Assembly (NCBI GenBank): GCA_022447545.1
Contig: JAKVBI010000012.1
Location: forward strand, 58,478-122,477
Source of the DNA: Myxococcota bacterium
Lineage (GTDB): Bacteria; Myxococcota_A; UBA9160; SMWR01
Length of the DNA stretch: 64,000 nt
Direction of reading: 5' to 3'
Made by a program: the position numbers and the translations under genes. Of the stretch, positions 51,590 to 60,548 are shown in pieces; the stretch's first letter is position 1; the number at the start of each line of letters is the position of its first letter. A model generated the notes under the pieces. The model was not told the origin of the DNA. It saw only the letters and a list, made by a program, of their open reading frames with translations, and did not search any database.

Positions 51590-52582
51590 ATGGCCCGCAC
51601 CCTTCAACGTCCTTCCCAGCCGGTAGAGTCCCTGTCGGGACCGAGCGCCGAGTTTCCCGACGATCTCGAGGCCGCTATTCGCGACCTGCTACGAGAACGC
51701 AACGCTGTACTGCTCGCCCATTACTACCAGGAGTCGGAAGTCCAGGACCTGGCCGATTTCGTCGGGGACTCACTGGCCCTGGCCCAAGCGGCGCAGAGCG
51801 TCGATCACGATGTGATCGCCTTTTGCGGGGTTCACTTCATGGCCGAGACGGCCAAGATCCTGAATCCGGAGCGAACGGTGGTGGTTCCTGACCTGGCTGC
51901 GGGGTGCTCGCTGGCCGACGGATGCCCGCCCGAGGAATTTCGCAAGTTCAAGCAGGAACACCCGGATGCGGCGGTGCTCTCGTACATCAACACGACGGCC
52001 GAAATCAAGGCCATGAGCGACCTCATCTGCACGTCTTCGAACGCACCGAAAATGGCTGCGGAGTTCGAAGGCCAACCGCTGATCTTTGCGCCGGACCGGC
52101 ACCTCGCACGCTGGGTGGCTCAACGCGCAGATCGCCCCGACATGATTGTCTGGCAGGGGTCATGCATCGTCCACGAGCAGTTCAGTGCCAAACGGCTGGT
52201 CCAACTCAAGGTGGTTCACCCTGATGCCGAGGTGCTCGCTCATCCCGAGTGCGACGAAGCGGTACTCGAAGAGGCGGATTTCGTGGCCTCGACCACGGGA
52301 ATCATCAAGCGAGCCGTGGAGAGCGAAGCGCAGACGCTGATCATTGCCACCGAAGACGGTGTGTTTCATCAGATCCAGCAGCAGGCACCGGGGAAGACCA
52401 TCCTGCAGGCTCCGGGTATGGACGAGAGTTGCGCGTGCAATCAGTGCCCGTTCATGCGTCTCAACACTCTGGAGAAACTCTTTCTGTGTCTGCGCGACCT
52501 CACACCCCAGGTGGAGATCGAAGAGGACCTGAGGTTGGCCGCTCTGCGCCCGGTGGAGCGTATGCTCGAGTTGTCAGCCTGA
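51590..52582 (+). CDS. nadA: Quinolinate synthase A
   Basis: A 330-residue NadA. AVLLAHYYQESEVQDLADFVGDSLALA is the N-terminal signature, and AGCSLADGCP, GSCIVHEQF and ESCACNQCPFMRLNTLEKL hold the three conserved 4Fe-4S ligand cysteines. NadA condenses iminoaspartate with dihydroxyacetone phosphate to quinolinate for NAD synthesis. nadB and nadC are not in the window. ATG at 51590 fits the family N-terminus; ATG at 51521 would add 23 residues. Confidence 0.94.
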   Translation: MARTLQRPSQPVESLSGPSAEFPDDLEAAIRDLLRERNAVLLAHYYQESEVQDLADFVGDSLALAQAAQSVDHDVIAFCGVHFMAETAKILNPERTVVVPDLAAGCSLADGCPPEEFRKFKQEHPDAAVLSYINTTAEIKAMSDLICTSSNAPKMAAEFEGQPLIFAPDRHLARWVAQRADRPDMIVWQGSCIVHEQFSAKRLVQLKVVHPDAEVLAHPECDEAVLEEADFVASTTGIIKRAVESEAQTLIIATEDGVFHQIQQQAPGKTILQAPGMDESCACNQCPFMRLNTLEKLFLCLRDLTPQVEIEEDLRLAALRPVERMLELSA

Positions 52583-52615
52583 ACCAGAGTTCCCGCGTTC
52601 CTGCGTGTGGTGTCG

Positions 52616-53914
52616 TCAGCGAGTTCCGTCGGCAGTCGCTTCCCTGAGAACGCGAGACAATCGTTTGGCTTGAACCGGCCAGTCGAAGGCATCGACCGCC
52701 GAGGGGTTGACCGGTGCACGTGTCGGCGAGGGTTGCCCCTGCTGTCGAGCCCGCGCTTCCGCCTCGATGTGATCGGCGCCCTCGGCTGCGCTGCGCACGA
52801 CGTGCACCTGGGGGCACGCTTCGATCACAGGGACCAATTCGGCAAGGGGTTCGCCGAACACCAGCACGGGAGTTCCCGAGGCGAAGCATTCGATCTCCTT
52901 GAGACCCACCAGGTTCCCCCGCCCCGCGGTGATGGGGAAGATCATCAGCATGTCCGAGCCTCGCATGGCCGCGAAGGCTCTGGAGCGTTCGACCCGTCCG
53001 TGCCCCATGGCCATGGTGGCGCACCCCAGGGGTTCCAGGACTCGAGAGAATTGCTCGTGGGCACCGAACTGGTGAATTCCGATCTCGTAGCGCGCGACGC
53101 TCCCACGGCGGACCAGTTCCTCGACCACCCCAGGTAGATGTGTCGTGTCGTGAACGTCTCCAAAGGCGCCCACATAGCTGATTGCGAAGCCTGGGCCGGG
53201 ATGTTCGGGCTCGACGGATTCCATCAGTGAGCGGTCGAATCCGCTGTAGACCACGTGGGCAGGCCGTTTGAATCGTTGTTGGTCGTCCATGGCCTGGGCC
53301 TCACAGGTCTCGGTCAGGCAGTGGGCGGTGGCCAGGCGGCGCTGGGTGGCGAAGCGTTGAATGGGGACGGCCAGGCGACTGTGGAACATGTCCCAGGGAT
53401 CCTTGAAGTCTGCGATCCATGGAACCCCCAGGCGCTGATGCAGGGCATGGGCGGTGGCGTGGCTCGAGTCGTCTCCGTGGATGGCCCAGATCACATCCAC
53501 TGGGTGAGAGCTGTGCAATGCCTCGCCTGCGGCAATCGCGAGTTCGGCCCATTTCCGGTAGGGGCCCAGGTCCAGGATGTTCCGGAACGTCGCCATGCGA
53601 CGTGCCAACGCAGAACTTTCGGTTTCGCGGCAGCTCTCGGGAATCGTTCGATCGAAGTTTTGGCTGATCCTCCGACCATCGATGCCGAGGCAACGAGGTG
53701 AAGGTTCGTTGAGCGCGCGCTGGGCACAGTCCCCGGCACTGGGTGGGTCGAGAGGTGGATCCGTCGACCAGTCGACGGTGAGTACCGAAACATCCCAACC
53801 CAGTGCAGTCAGTTCCTGCGCCATGTGAGTCGAGCGCGTGGCAGACACGTGGGCCAGCGGCGTGTAGCCGAGAGAAACGATCAGCAGGTGGCCGAGCTGC
53901 GTGGTTTGGTTCAC
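52616..53914 (-). CDS. Family 4-like glycosyltransferase
   Basis: A 432-residue GT-B protein. The N-terminal domain begins LLIVSLGYTPLAHVSATRSTHMAQELTALGWDVSVLTVDW, typical of GT4 nucleotide-sugar enzymes, and the C-terminal domain has RVERSRAFAAMRGSDMLMIFP and LVGLKEIECFASGTPVLVFG, with the catalytic Glu in KEIECFASGTP. It would transfer a sugar to a glycan or lipid. GTG at 53912-53914 is chosen because the family begins there. A promoter-like element sits about 35 bases upstream. Confidence 0.82.
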   Translation of the reverse strand: MNQTTQLGHLLIVSLGYTPLAHVSATRSTHMAQELTALGWDVSVLTVDWSTDPPLDPPSAGDCAQRALNEPSPRCLGIDGRRISQNFDRTIPESCRETESSALARRMATFRNILDLGPYRKWAELAIAAGEALHSSHPVDVIWAIHGDDSSHATAHALHQRLGVPWIADFKDPWDMFHSRLAVPIQRFATQRRLATAHCLTETCEAQAMDDQQRFKRPAHVVYSGFDRSLMESVEPEHPGPGFAISYVGAFGDVHDTTHLPGVVEELVRRGSVARYEIGIHQFGAHEQFSRVLEPLGCATMAMGHGRVERSRAFAAMRGSDMLMIFPITAGRGNLVGLKEIECFASGTPVLVFGEPLAELVPVIEACPQVHVVRSAAEGADHIEAEARARQQGQPSPTRAPVNPSAVDAFDWPVQAKRLSRVLREATADGTR

Positions 53915-53949
53915 CAGGTTCTCACGGAGCCGCGTGGAGAGCGTTGAGC

Positions 53950-53980
53950 ATACTACACGTGTGCTCCTGTTTCGTGTCAG
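53950..53980 (-). promoter_or_regulatory. Promoter of the GT4 gene
   Basis: On the minus strand CTGACA (53975-53980) and TAGTAT (53950-53955) resemble a -35 and a -10, with a 19-base spacer and a TG just before the -10. The -35 matches five of six bases of TTGACA. A start site would fall about 30 bases before the GTG. Confidence 0.5.
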
Positions 53981-55113
53981 GTCGCGGCCCTGGCGAAGTG
54001 CGCCACGATTTCGACGTGCTCCGTGTAGGGAAACATCGCGTAGGCCTCCAGCGAACGCAGGAGGAGCCCGGCCTCCGACAGAAGTGCGCTTTCGGTCTCG
54101 AAGGAGCGCCATCCACAACTCACATAGACGAGTTGTGGTACGGCTCCGGCGCACAGGGCCTCGATCAATTCGGGGTCGAGACCCTTTCGCGGAGGGTCGA
54201 CGATGGCGATGTCGACGCTTTCCAGATCGTCCAGACACTCTCCTGCGCGTCCTGGGAGCACGCGACAGCGACTGCGTGCTTCTGGGGGCAGCTGAGCCAA
54301 GCCGGTGGCGAGACCGACCAGGGCGTGGGGATCTACTTCATTGAACTCGACGGCGCGGCAGCGATCCGCCAGGCCCAGGCCAATGGGGCCCGTGCCCGCG
54401 TAGAACTCTCTCACCCGCACCTGGTTCGGGACGAGGCTTCGGACTCGCTCGACCAACCGTTCGAACAATTGACCGTGATTCTGGGCGAAGGCGCCCGGTG
54501 GCACGTGGATTCGCACACCGCCGACTTCCAGTTCGAGTCTTTTGTCTCCCGCCAGATGAGCCCAATGGGGTCCAAAGATCGAGTTCGTACGCTCGGGGTT
54601 TCCGTTCCACCATAGACCTTGGAGCGCATCCCCGAGCCGGTCTCGCAGTTGGGTCGCGAGGGGGTCCATGGATTCGGGACTCCGGTCATTGGTCACCACG
54701 GCCAGCTGAGCGCGTGTTCCGGAATCGTCCACGGCGATCTGCACGTAGCGCAGGAGGCCTCGATGGGGCCGGTCTGCGTAGGGGGCCAGGCCGGTCTCGC
54801 GAATGCCCGCACGCACTTCCTGGGCCACTCGGTTGATGAGCGGGTGGTGGATGGGGCAGCGCGGCATGTCGACGATTCGGTGGGAGTCCGCCTGGAAGAT
54901 CCCGAGCTTTGGCGACGTGCTTCGCCCGCGAACGGCTAGTTTTGCCCGTCGTCGGAATGACCAGGGTGAACCCTCGTGGACGACGGGCTCGGGGAGGCCT
55001 GCCCGCGCCGCCACGAGGGTCAGTGCGTCCATGGCTTCGGGGGCGATCCCCCGCTGCCCGAGGCGAGGGCATCCCGGACAGGGCGGGCGGTGGGGACAGG
55101 TGGCTTCCGACAT
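53977..55113 (-). CDS. RlmD/TrmA-family RNA (uracil-C5) methyltransferase
   Basis: A 378-residue protein. Cys6, Cys12, Cys15 and Cys86 match the 4Fe-4S site of RumA/RlmD. REFYAGTGPIGLGLADRC binds SAM, EFNEVDPHAL is the second SAM motif, VDIAIVDPPRKGLDPELIEAL is motif IV, and the nucleophile is in LVYVSCGW. It should make 5-methyluridine in rRNA or tRNA; without a TRAM domain the exact target is open. ATG at 55111-55113 fits the first Fe-S cysteine. Confidence 0.87.
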   Translation of the reverse strand: MSEATCPHRPPCPGCPRLGQRGIAPEAMDALTLVAARAGLPEPVVHEGSPWSFRRRAKLAVRGRSTSPKLGIFQADSHRIVDMPRCPIHHPLINRVAQEVRAGIRETGLAPYADRPHRGLLRYVQIAVDDSGTRAQLAVVTNDRSPESMDPLATQLRDRLGDALQGLWWNGNPERTNSIFGPHWAHLAGDKRLELEVGGVRIHVPPGAFAQNHGQLFERLVERVRSLVPNQVRVREFYAGTGPIGLGLADRCRAVEFNEVDPHALVGLATGLAQLPPEARSRCRVLPGRAGECLDDLESVDIAIVDPPRKGLDPELIEALCAGAVPQLVYVSCGWRSFETESALLSEAGLLLRSLEAYAMFPYTEHVEIVAHFARAAT

Positions 55114-55154
55114 CGACTCGTGGCGTCGGGCCGGGTTCCGTGGGCGTCCGTCGC

Positions 55155-55670
55155 CTATTCGACGACCGTAATGGAAGTCATCTGGACGGGCGTCAGCGGG
55201 CGGTCCTGGCCATCGGTGGGGGTGTTCTCGATCTCCTTCAAGATGTCCATTCCGTCGGTGACCCGACCGAAGACCGGGTGTTTGGATTGGCCCGGTGAGA
55301 ACCAGTCGAGATACCCGTTGTGAACCGTATTGATGAAGAACTGGCAGCTTCCGCTGTTGGGCTGGCCCGTGTTGGCCATGGATAGAGTGCCCGGTTCGTT
55401 GGAGAACTGGGCGTCTTCCGGGTGTTCGTCCTGGATGCATCCATCGGGCCCGTTGCCGGTGCCAGCGCGTGGGCTCTGGGGGTCGGCGCTGTGCGGGCAG
55501 CCGAACTGAACCATGAAACCCTGGATGACGCGGTGGAAGTGGAGGCCGTCGTAGAACCCGGACTTTGCGAGGGTCAGGAAGTTGCCCGCCGTCACGGGCA
55601 TTTTGTCTTCGAACAACTCGATGGTCACGGTTCCGAGGCTGGTATTGAGCTGAGCAGTGGGATTGGGCAT
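55155..55670 (-). CDS. Cyclophilin-type peptidyl-prolyl isomerase
   Basis: A 171-residue cyclophilin. [16 protein letters not shown] contains the catalytic Arg ([11 protein letters not shown]), and [27 protein letters not shown] is the substrate-binding core. The sequence begins [28 protein letters not shown] without a signal peptide, so it is cytoplasmic PpiB-like. It accelerates proline cis-trans isomerisation. It lies 41 bases before the methyltransferase and 9 after the glycosyltransferase gene on the same strand. Confidence 0.94.
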   Translation of the reverse strand: MPNPTAQLNTSLGTVTIELFEDKMPVTAGNFLTLAKSGFYDGLHFHRVIQGFMVQFGCPHSADPQSPRAGTGNGPDGCIQDEHPEDAQFSNEPGTLSMANTGQPNSGSCQFFINTVHNGYLDWFSPGQSKHPVFGRVTDGMDILKEIENTPTDGQDRPLTPVQMTSITVVE

Positions 55671-55679
55671 GGCCTGTGC

Positions 55680-56843
55680 CTAGCAGTTTTCATCCGCATC
55701 GGCCATCGGTGGAGGGTTTTCGGTCCCGGTTCCCAGGGCCTCCAAGAGGGCGCCCGCGATGACCTGGTCGCCATCGGAAGCCAGAGGGTCCTGCTGGGTG
55801 GGAAGGGAGAGAAGGGCGTCGAGGTGCTCGCGCCAGCGACCGTCCTCGAAATCCTCCCGGGGCATGCTGCGCGCCGTGCAGTAGCGGGCCAGCCCAGCCT
55901 CGAGGGCTGGAATCTCTCGAAAGTTCTGGCGAGGGAGGTGGAGAAATCGCGTGCCATGGGCACAGGCCTCGGCAACCGTTCCATAGCCGGGTTTCCCGAG
56001 GATGACGTCACAGGCATTGACCAGATCCTCGTGGGGAATCGGGCTCGGGTGGGAGAGGGTCGTCCAGGCCGAGGCCAGGCCCTCGGGGGGGTCGCTGAAG
56101 CCCAGGAACCGGTAGTCCTCCAGGTCGTTGGCCTGGGGGCCCCGATCCGGTTTGGCGCCGAATCCGCCGAAAGAGACCAGGACCAGGGGCCGTCCATCGT
56201 CGGGGAGCCCCAGGGCGTGCAGGCTTTGCCTGCGGTCCCGGGTGGCATGGTTGACCAACAGAGGGGTGTCGAGGATCGATCCGAAGGCGTCGAATTCGCC
56301 GTGAAAGGGCAGTCGGAAGAGGTGGTTGGCCATCGCATAGGCTTCGGCGTAGCGCTCCACGGCGGGTCGGAAGCCTGCTTCGTCCGCCGCATAGGGTTCT
56401 AGAATCCAGTCCCAGCTGAAATTTGCTACCGCGACGCTGTGCACGCCGGCGCGGGCAGCGGCGGCGAAAGCCAGGGCGGGGATGTCACCCACGACGAGGT
56501 CGGCTCCCCGTTGCTCCAGAAACCGGGCTTCGCGTTCCACGGCGCTGTTCCAGTCCGTCAGGAATGCCTGGTGGGCCTGCAGAGTGCTGGGCAGGTCGAG
56601 GTCGAGTCCATTGGGTTGCAGAACCCCGACGTCGATGACCGCCGTCGAGCATGTGAGATCTCGGTCGCGCTCTGTGAAGATCCAGTGTGGAGCCTGGGTG
56701 CGTACGTGCAGGTCGAGGAGATCCCCCGCTCTCGTCTTCATGGCCGCTGCCAGGGCCCGCATGCGCGTGGCGTGGCCGTAGCCGTGTCCCGAAACGTAGA
56801 AGACGACGCGTGCCCGTTTCGAAGATCCGGAGAATCGACCCAT
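55680..56843 (-). CDS. GT-B glycosyltransferase-like protein related to arabinokinase N-domain
   Basis: A 387-residue GT28-like protein. VVFYVSGHGYGHATRMRAL is the N-terminal GT-B motif, VVGDIPALAFAAAARAGV follows, and LGKPGYGTVAEACAHGTRFLHLPRQNFREIPALE is the nucleotide-sugar binding C-terminal region. The SGHGYGHATR motif is the one found in the N-terminal half of plant L-arabinokinase, as I remember it, whose other half is a GHMP kinase. ATG at 56843 follows AAAGGCGGG. Sugar donor and acceptor unknown. Confidence 0.78.
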   Translation of the reverse strand: MGRFSGSSKRARVVFYVSGHGYGHATRMRALAAAMKTRAGDLLDLHVRTQAPHWIFTERDRDLTCSTAVIDVGVLQPNGLDLDLPSTLQAHQAFLTDWNSAVEREARFLEQRGADLVVGDIPALAFAAAARAGVHSVAVANFSWDWILEPYAADEAGFRPAVERYAEAYAMANHLFRLPFHGEFDAFGSILDTPLLVNHATRDRRQSLHALGLPDDGRPLVLVSFGGFGAKPDRGPQANDLEDYRFLGFSDPPEGLASAWTTLSHPSPIPHEDLVNACDVILGKPGYGTVAEACAHGTRFLHLPRQNFREIPALEAGLARYCTARSMPREDFEDGRWREHLDALLSLPTQQDPLASDGDQVIAGALLEALGTGTENPPPMADADENC

Positions 56844-56947
56844 GGGATCCCGCCTTTGTGGAGTCGGGCACATCGCGCGTTGGCCTCAGGGATCGAGTCT
56901 GCGCAAGAGCCGGTGCGAGCGCTGCGGAGTTCGCAGTCGGAAGCGGG

Positions 56948-58021
56948 TCAGGGGAGTTGGAGGTCCTGTTCGCTGAAGCTGTAAAGCTCCGCGTATTCGG
57001 CATCCCGCCGGGCGATCAGCTTGCCCGTTTCCACCATCACCCGGCATTGCTTGACGGTCGCATCGTCCTGCATCTTTCCGTCGATCATCACAGTTCCCGT
57101 ACCGTCGCCCATTTCCTCGATGACTCGCTTCGCCCAGAGAACTTCGTCCGGCGGGGGGCTGAACACTCGCCGCGCGATTTCGATTTGGTTGGGATGGAGC
57201 GACCAGGCTCCTACGCAACCCATGAGGAAGGCATTTCGGAACTGGTCCTCGCATGCAATGGGGTCCGAGATGTCGCCGAACGGGCCGTAATAGGGCAGGC
57301 AGCCCGTCGCCGCACAGGCGTCCACCATACGGGCCATGGTGTAGTGCCAAAGGTCCTGTTGGGCCGTTGCGCGGTGGGCATCAGGGTCGTTGGCATCGGG
57401 GTCCACGCGCACCAGGTAGCCCGGGTGACCGCCGCCGACGCGGGTCGTTTTCATTCGCCGCGATGCGGCGAGATCCGCCGGGCCCAGGCTGATCCCCTGC
57501 ATGCGCGGACTCGCGGCGCAGATCTCCTCGACGTTGGCAACGCCGAGTGCAGTCTCGAGGATGGCGTGAACCAGGATGCTGCGAGAAACCTGTCCCTTGG
57601 CTTCGAGTTGAGCGAGAAGGCGGTCCACGTAGTGGATGTCCCAGGCTCCCTCGACTTTGGGAACCATGATCACGTCGATGACGTTGCCCACCTCGGTGAC
57701 GATCCGAATCAGGTCGTCGAGAACCCAGGGGCTGTCGAGGCTGTTGATGCGAACCCAGAATTGCGTGTCCCCGAAATCGTTGTCCTTGGCGATCTGGATC
57801 AGACCCTCGCGGGCAGCGACCTTGTTGTTGGCATCGATGGCGTCCTCGAGATTCGCCAGGAGGACGTCGGTCTTTGGGATGATGCCCGGGACCTTCACCG
57901 CCATCCGTTCGTTGCTTGGATCGAAGAAATGGATCATGCGAGACGGCCGCACGGGGATGTCCGCCGGCGGTTGCGGAGCGCCGAGAGCCAGGGGGGTCGT
58001 GAAATCACGGGGGTTGCGCAT
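56948..58021 (-). CDS. mcl: L-malyl-CoA/beta-methylmalyl-CoA lyase
   Basis: A 357-residue CitE-family lyase. [35 protein letters not shown] is the start of the TIM barrel, [12 protein letters not shown] has the conserved Arg, [12 protein letters not shown] the metal-binding Glu, [16 protein letters not shown] another, and [12 protein letters not shown] the Asp. CitE-type Mcl1 cleaves malyl-CoA to acetyl-CoA and glyoxylate and beta-methylmalyl-CoA to propionyl-CoA and glyoxylate, as in the ethylmalonyl-CoA and 3-hydroxypropionate cycles. An AGAGGA site precedes the ATG. The ferredoxin is 72 bases upstream. Confidence 0.88.
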   Translation of the reverse strand: MRNPRDFTTPLALGAPQPPADIPVRPSRMIHFFDPSNERMAVKVPGIIPKTDVLLANLEDAIDANNKVAAREGLIQIAKDNDFGDTQFWVRINSLDSPWVLDDLIRIVTEVGNVIDVIMVPKVEGAWDIHYVDRLLAQLEAKGQVSRSILVHAILETALGVANVEEICAASPRMQGISLGPADLAASRRMKTTRVGGGHPGYLVRVDPDANDPDAHRATAQQDLWHYTMARMVDACAATGCLPYYGPFGDISDPIACEDQFRNAFLMGCVGAWSLHPNQIEIARRVFSPPPDEVLWAKRVIEEMGDGTGTVMIDGKMQDDATVKQCRVMVETGKLIARRDAEYAELYSFSEQDLQLP

Positions 58022-58093
58022 GCTGCGGTCCTCTTGGCGTGGGTTTTGAAATGGAGAAGGGGGTTCGAGACTCTGCTGGGATCTACGTCGCCG

Positions 58094-58315
58094 TTATTCG
58101 TAGAGTTTGCGGACTTCCACCGCGCCCTTGGGCATGGCTTCGATGCACAGGTCACAAAGCGTGCATTCGTCGAGGTTTTCTTCCACGATCTGCAGGGGTT
58201 CGTTCTCGACTTGGGCAAAGATGGAAACGGGGCACACCTCCACCAACTTGGCCGAAAGTTCCGCGTCGCCGGCTACAGCTTCGGACACCTTGACGTCGAT
58301 GAACATTCCCGGCAT
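58094..58315 (-). CDS. Single-cluster 4Fe-4S ferredoxin with split ligands
   Basis: A 73-residue ferredoxin. The first half keeps only Cys28 of a CP motif (VCPVSIF); the second has Cys51, Cys54 and Cys57 (CTLCDLC) but Met61-Pro62 where the fourth Cys-Pro should be. In two-cluster ferredoxins one cluster is bound by CxxCxxC of one half plus the CP cysteine of the other half, so exactly one complete cluster remains here and the other has been removed completely. It lies 2 bases after the CoA-ligase alpha gene, with GGAGAG nine bases before the ATG. The redox partner is unknown. Confidence 0.83.
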   Translation of the reverse strand: MPGMFIDVKVSEAVAGDAELSAKLVEVCPVSIFAQVENEPLQIVEENLDECTLCDLCIEAMPKGAVEVRKLYE

Positions 58316-58317
58316 GG

Positions 58318-59223
58318 CTATCGGCTCTCCGCGAGTCGTTGTTGAATGAGTTCCGGGATCTCTTCGATGCGCTCGGCCACCGAGATCCCCGAGCGCTTCA
58401 TGCGCTCGATTTTGTCGGCCGTCGTGTCGGCCTTGCCCTCGACGATCGTCCCCGCGTGGCCAAAGCGCATCCCCGGCATTTCGTCCATGAAGCGTCCGGC
58501 CATGAAAGCGACGATGGGAAGGCGTGAGTCGTTTTCCGCCACCCATTCGGCCAGCTCGGCTTCCATCCTGCCCCCGGGCTCCGAGTAGATGGCGATGGCC
58601 TTGGTTTCCGGGTCCGCTTCGAACAGGGGCATGAGTTCGGCATAGGCGGTGCCGATGATGGCATCGCCTCCAATGGAGACCGCGGTGCTCTGACCGAGAC
58701 CTGCGGCCGTCAAGGTGTTGGCGATCTCAGTGGTCATCCCGCCGGAGCGCGACATGATCCCCACGGGCCCTTTCGTGTAGGCCTTGCGGGTGTCTTCCGC
58801 GGGTCCACCTACACCTCCCATCTTGACCTCTCCCGGAGTGATGATCCCGAGACAATTGGGGCCGATGATTCGCGCACCGCGCAGGCGCGCCAACTCCACC
58901 ATCTGTGCCACCTCCAGTCGCGGAATCCGCTCGGTGACAATGACGATGATCTTGATACCGTTTTCGATGGCTTCGAAGACGGCATCGCGGGTGAATTTGG
59001 GTGGGACGCACACCACGGCGCCGTCGACCTTCGTGCGTGCGGTGATGTCGCGTACACAGTCGTAGACGGGGACGCCGTAGACCTCGCGGCCAGCGCGGCC
59101 AGGTGTCACCCCCCCGACGATCTTCGACCCGTAGGCGAGGTTCTCGCGGGTGAGGCTCACGGCTTCCCGGCCCGTGATTCCCTGTACGATGAAAGTGGTG
59201 TTCTTGTCGATCAGGATCGCCAC
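58318..59223 (-). CDS. Succinate/malate-CoA ligase alpha subunit
   Basis: A 301-residue SucD/MtkB-type protein. The CoA-binding domain starts FIVQGITGREAVSLTRENLAYGSKIVGGVTPGR. PVGIMSRSGGMTTEI, SIGGDAIIGT and the phosphohistidine FGHAGTI (His256) are all intact. It forms acyl-CoA from a dicarboxylate with ATP together with the beta subunit encoded 30 bases upstream. Co-location with mcl and mch favours malate thiokinase (MtkB) over succinyl-CoA ligase (SucD), but sequence alone cannot separate them. GTG start at 59221-59223 behind GGAGTGGAG. Confidence 0.87.
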   Translation of the reverse strand: MAILIDKNTTFIVQGITGREAVSLTRENLAYGSKIVGGVTPGRAGREVYGVPVYDCVRDITARTKVDGAVVCVPPKFTRDAVFEAIENGIKIIVIVTERIPRLEVAQMVELARLRGARIIGPNCLGIITPGEVKMGGVGGPAEDTRKAYTKGPVGIMSRSGGMTTEIANTLTAAGLGQSTAVSIGGDAIIGTAYAELMPLFEADPETKAIAIYSEPGGRMEAELAEWVAENDSRLPIVAFMAGRFMDEMPGMRFGHAGTIVEGKADTTADKIERMKRSGISVAERIEEIPELIQQRLAESR

Positions 59224-59253
59224 GGTCTCACTCCACTCCCGCGTCGCGGGCGT

Positions 59254-60462
59254 TCAAGACTCGGCCTGCATCTTCGCCACGGCCCGGCCCGCGGCTTCGT
59301 ACATTGAAACGCTTCGGTCGCAGTACTCCACACCGTACCGCTCGAGGATCTTGAATCCCTCTTCTTCCCAGGAGCCGGGGATGCGGAAGATGGTGATGGT
59401 CTCAGCCGGGTCTCGGCCCGATTCGACGACGCCTTTGATGACGCCACGCGCGACGATGTCCACGCGGGTATTGGAGACCACGTTCATCATCACCGCGATC
59501 TTCGCCACTTCGGGTTTCGAGAGCACGAGTTTGGTCAACTCGCAGGCTTTCTTGACGCTGGGATTGCCGCCGATCTCGCAGTAGTTGGCCGGCCGTCCCC
59601 CGTGCTTGCGCACAGCGTCGAAGAGAGTGAGGGAACCGCCACCGGCGCCGATGACGAGGCCGAGATCACCGTCGAATTCCACCACGTTTCCCGCGACCCC
59701 GCGGTGGTCTGACGCGTCGACCTTGGCACCGGCGGTTTCGAAGGGTGTGGGAGGGCGTGCCTGGCGGGTTTCATCCGCTCCGATGCCCAACTCTTCGACC
59801 AGCGCGGAATGCTTGTCCCGCGCCTCGGCTTCCAGGTCAATGTGGCCATCGAGTACGAGAAAGCGCCCATCCTCCAGGCGTACCAGCGGGTTGATCTCTG
59901 CCAGAGTCAGGTCATAGGCGAGGAAGATCTCGACCAGGGTCGTGACGATGGGTGTCAGGCGATTGAGGGCGCTTCCCGTGACACCCGTGGCGCCGATGGC
60001 TTCTTTCGCCAGGCGCGGAGTGAAGGGGAGAATCGTGGAGATGTGGGTTTGGCTGACGTGGTCCGGGTGTTTTTCCGCAACCTCTTCGATATCGATCCCA
60101 CCCATGTCGCTGAAGATCAGAACGGGCAGCTTTCGACGACCATCCCAGGTGATCGCCACGTAGTACTCCTGGGCGATGGGGCTCTTTTCTTCCACGAGAA
60201 TCGATTTCGCGGTCTGTCCGTTGACGACGATGGGCAGGATCTCATCGAATAGTTGTGCGGCCTCATCCGGCGTATCGGCAAACTTCACCGCTCCCGCCTT
60301 CATTCGGCCTCCCGAGAGCACCTGACTCTTCAGGACGACCGGTCCGCCGATCTGCTCGGCGTGTTCTCGGGCTTCCTCGCGGGTGTGCGCAAGGCCTCGC
60401 TTCCCCAAAGGGAGACCGTGGCGTTCGAACAATTCCTTGGATTCGTACTCATAGAAGCGCAT
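59254..60462 (-). CDS. Succinate/malate-CoA ligase beta subunit (ATP-grasp)
   Basis: A 402-residue SucC/MtkA-type protein. The ATP-grasp domain begins FYEYESKELFERHGLPLGKRGLAH. GGPVVLKSQVLSGGRMKAGAVK is the nucleotide-binding loop, with GGRMKAGAVK in place of the usual SucC GGRGKAGGVK. LTLAEINPLVRLEDG and VIGAGGGSLTLFDAV follow, and the ligase domain has NYCEIGGNPS. It activates a dicarboxylate as an acyl phosphate before CoA transfer. AGAGG precedes the ATG. The mcl-fdx-alpha-beta order supports malate activation to malyl-CoA. Confidence 0.87.
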   Translation of the reverse strand: MRFYEYESKELFERHGLPLGKRGLAHTREEAREHAEQIGGPVVLKSQVLSGGRMKAGAVKFADTPDEAAQLFDEILPIVVNGQTAKSILVEEKSPIAQEYYVAITWDGRRKLPVLIFSDMGGIDIEEVAEKHPDHVSQTHISTILPFTPRLAKEAIGATGVTGSALNRLTPIVTTLVEIFLAYDLTLAEINPLVRLEDGRFLVLDGHIDLEAEARDKHSALVEELGIGADETRQARPPTPFETAGAKVDASDHRGVAGNVVEFDGDLGLVIGAGGGSLTLFDAVRKHGGRPANYCEIGGNPSVKKACELTKLVLSKPEVAKIAVMMNVVSNTRVDIVARGVIKGVVESGRDPAETITIFRIPGSWEEEGFKILERYGVEYCDRSVSMYEAAGRAVAKMQAES

Positions 60463-60548
60463 GGCCAGCCTCTCGGGTGTGGCTGGGCCCCCGTTCAGGG
60501 GCCCGCAACGTGGATTCTAGGTGGGGGGCCGGTCTCCAGACAACGCCA

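Noticed and set aside
56687-58345. Long open frame of 552 codons on the plus strand
   Set aside because: It is antisense to the glycosyltransferase, malyl-CoA lyase and ferredoxin genes, which all have clear family motifs; composition looks like a reverse-complement shadow.
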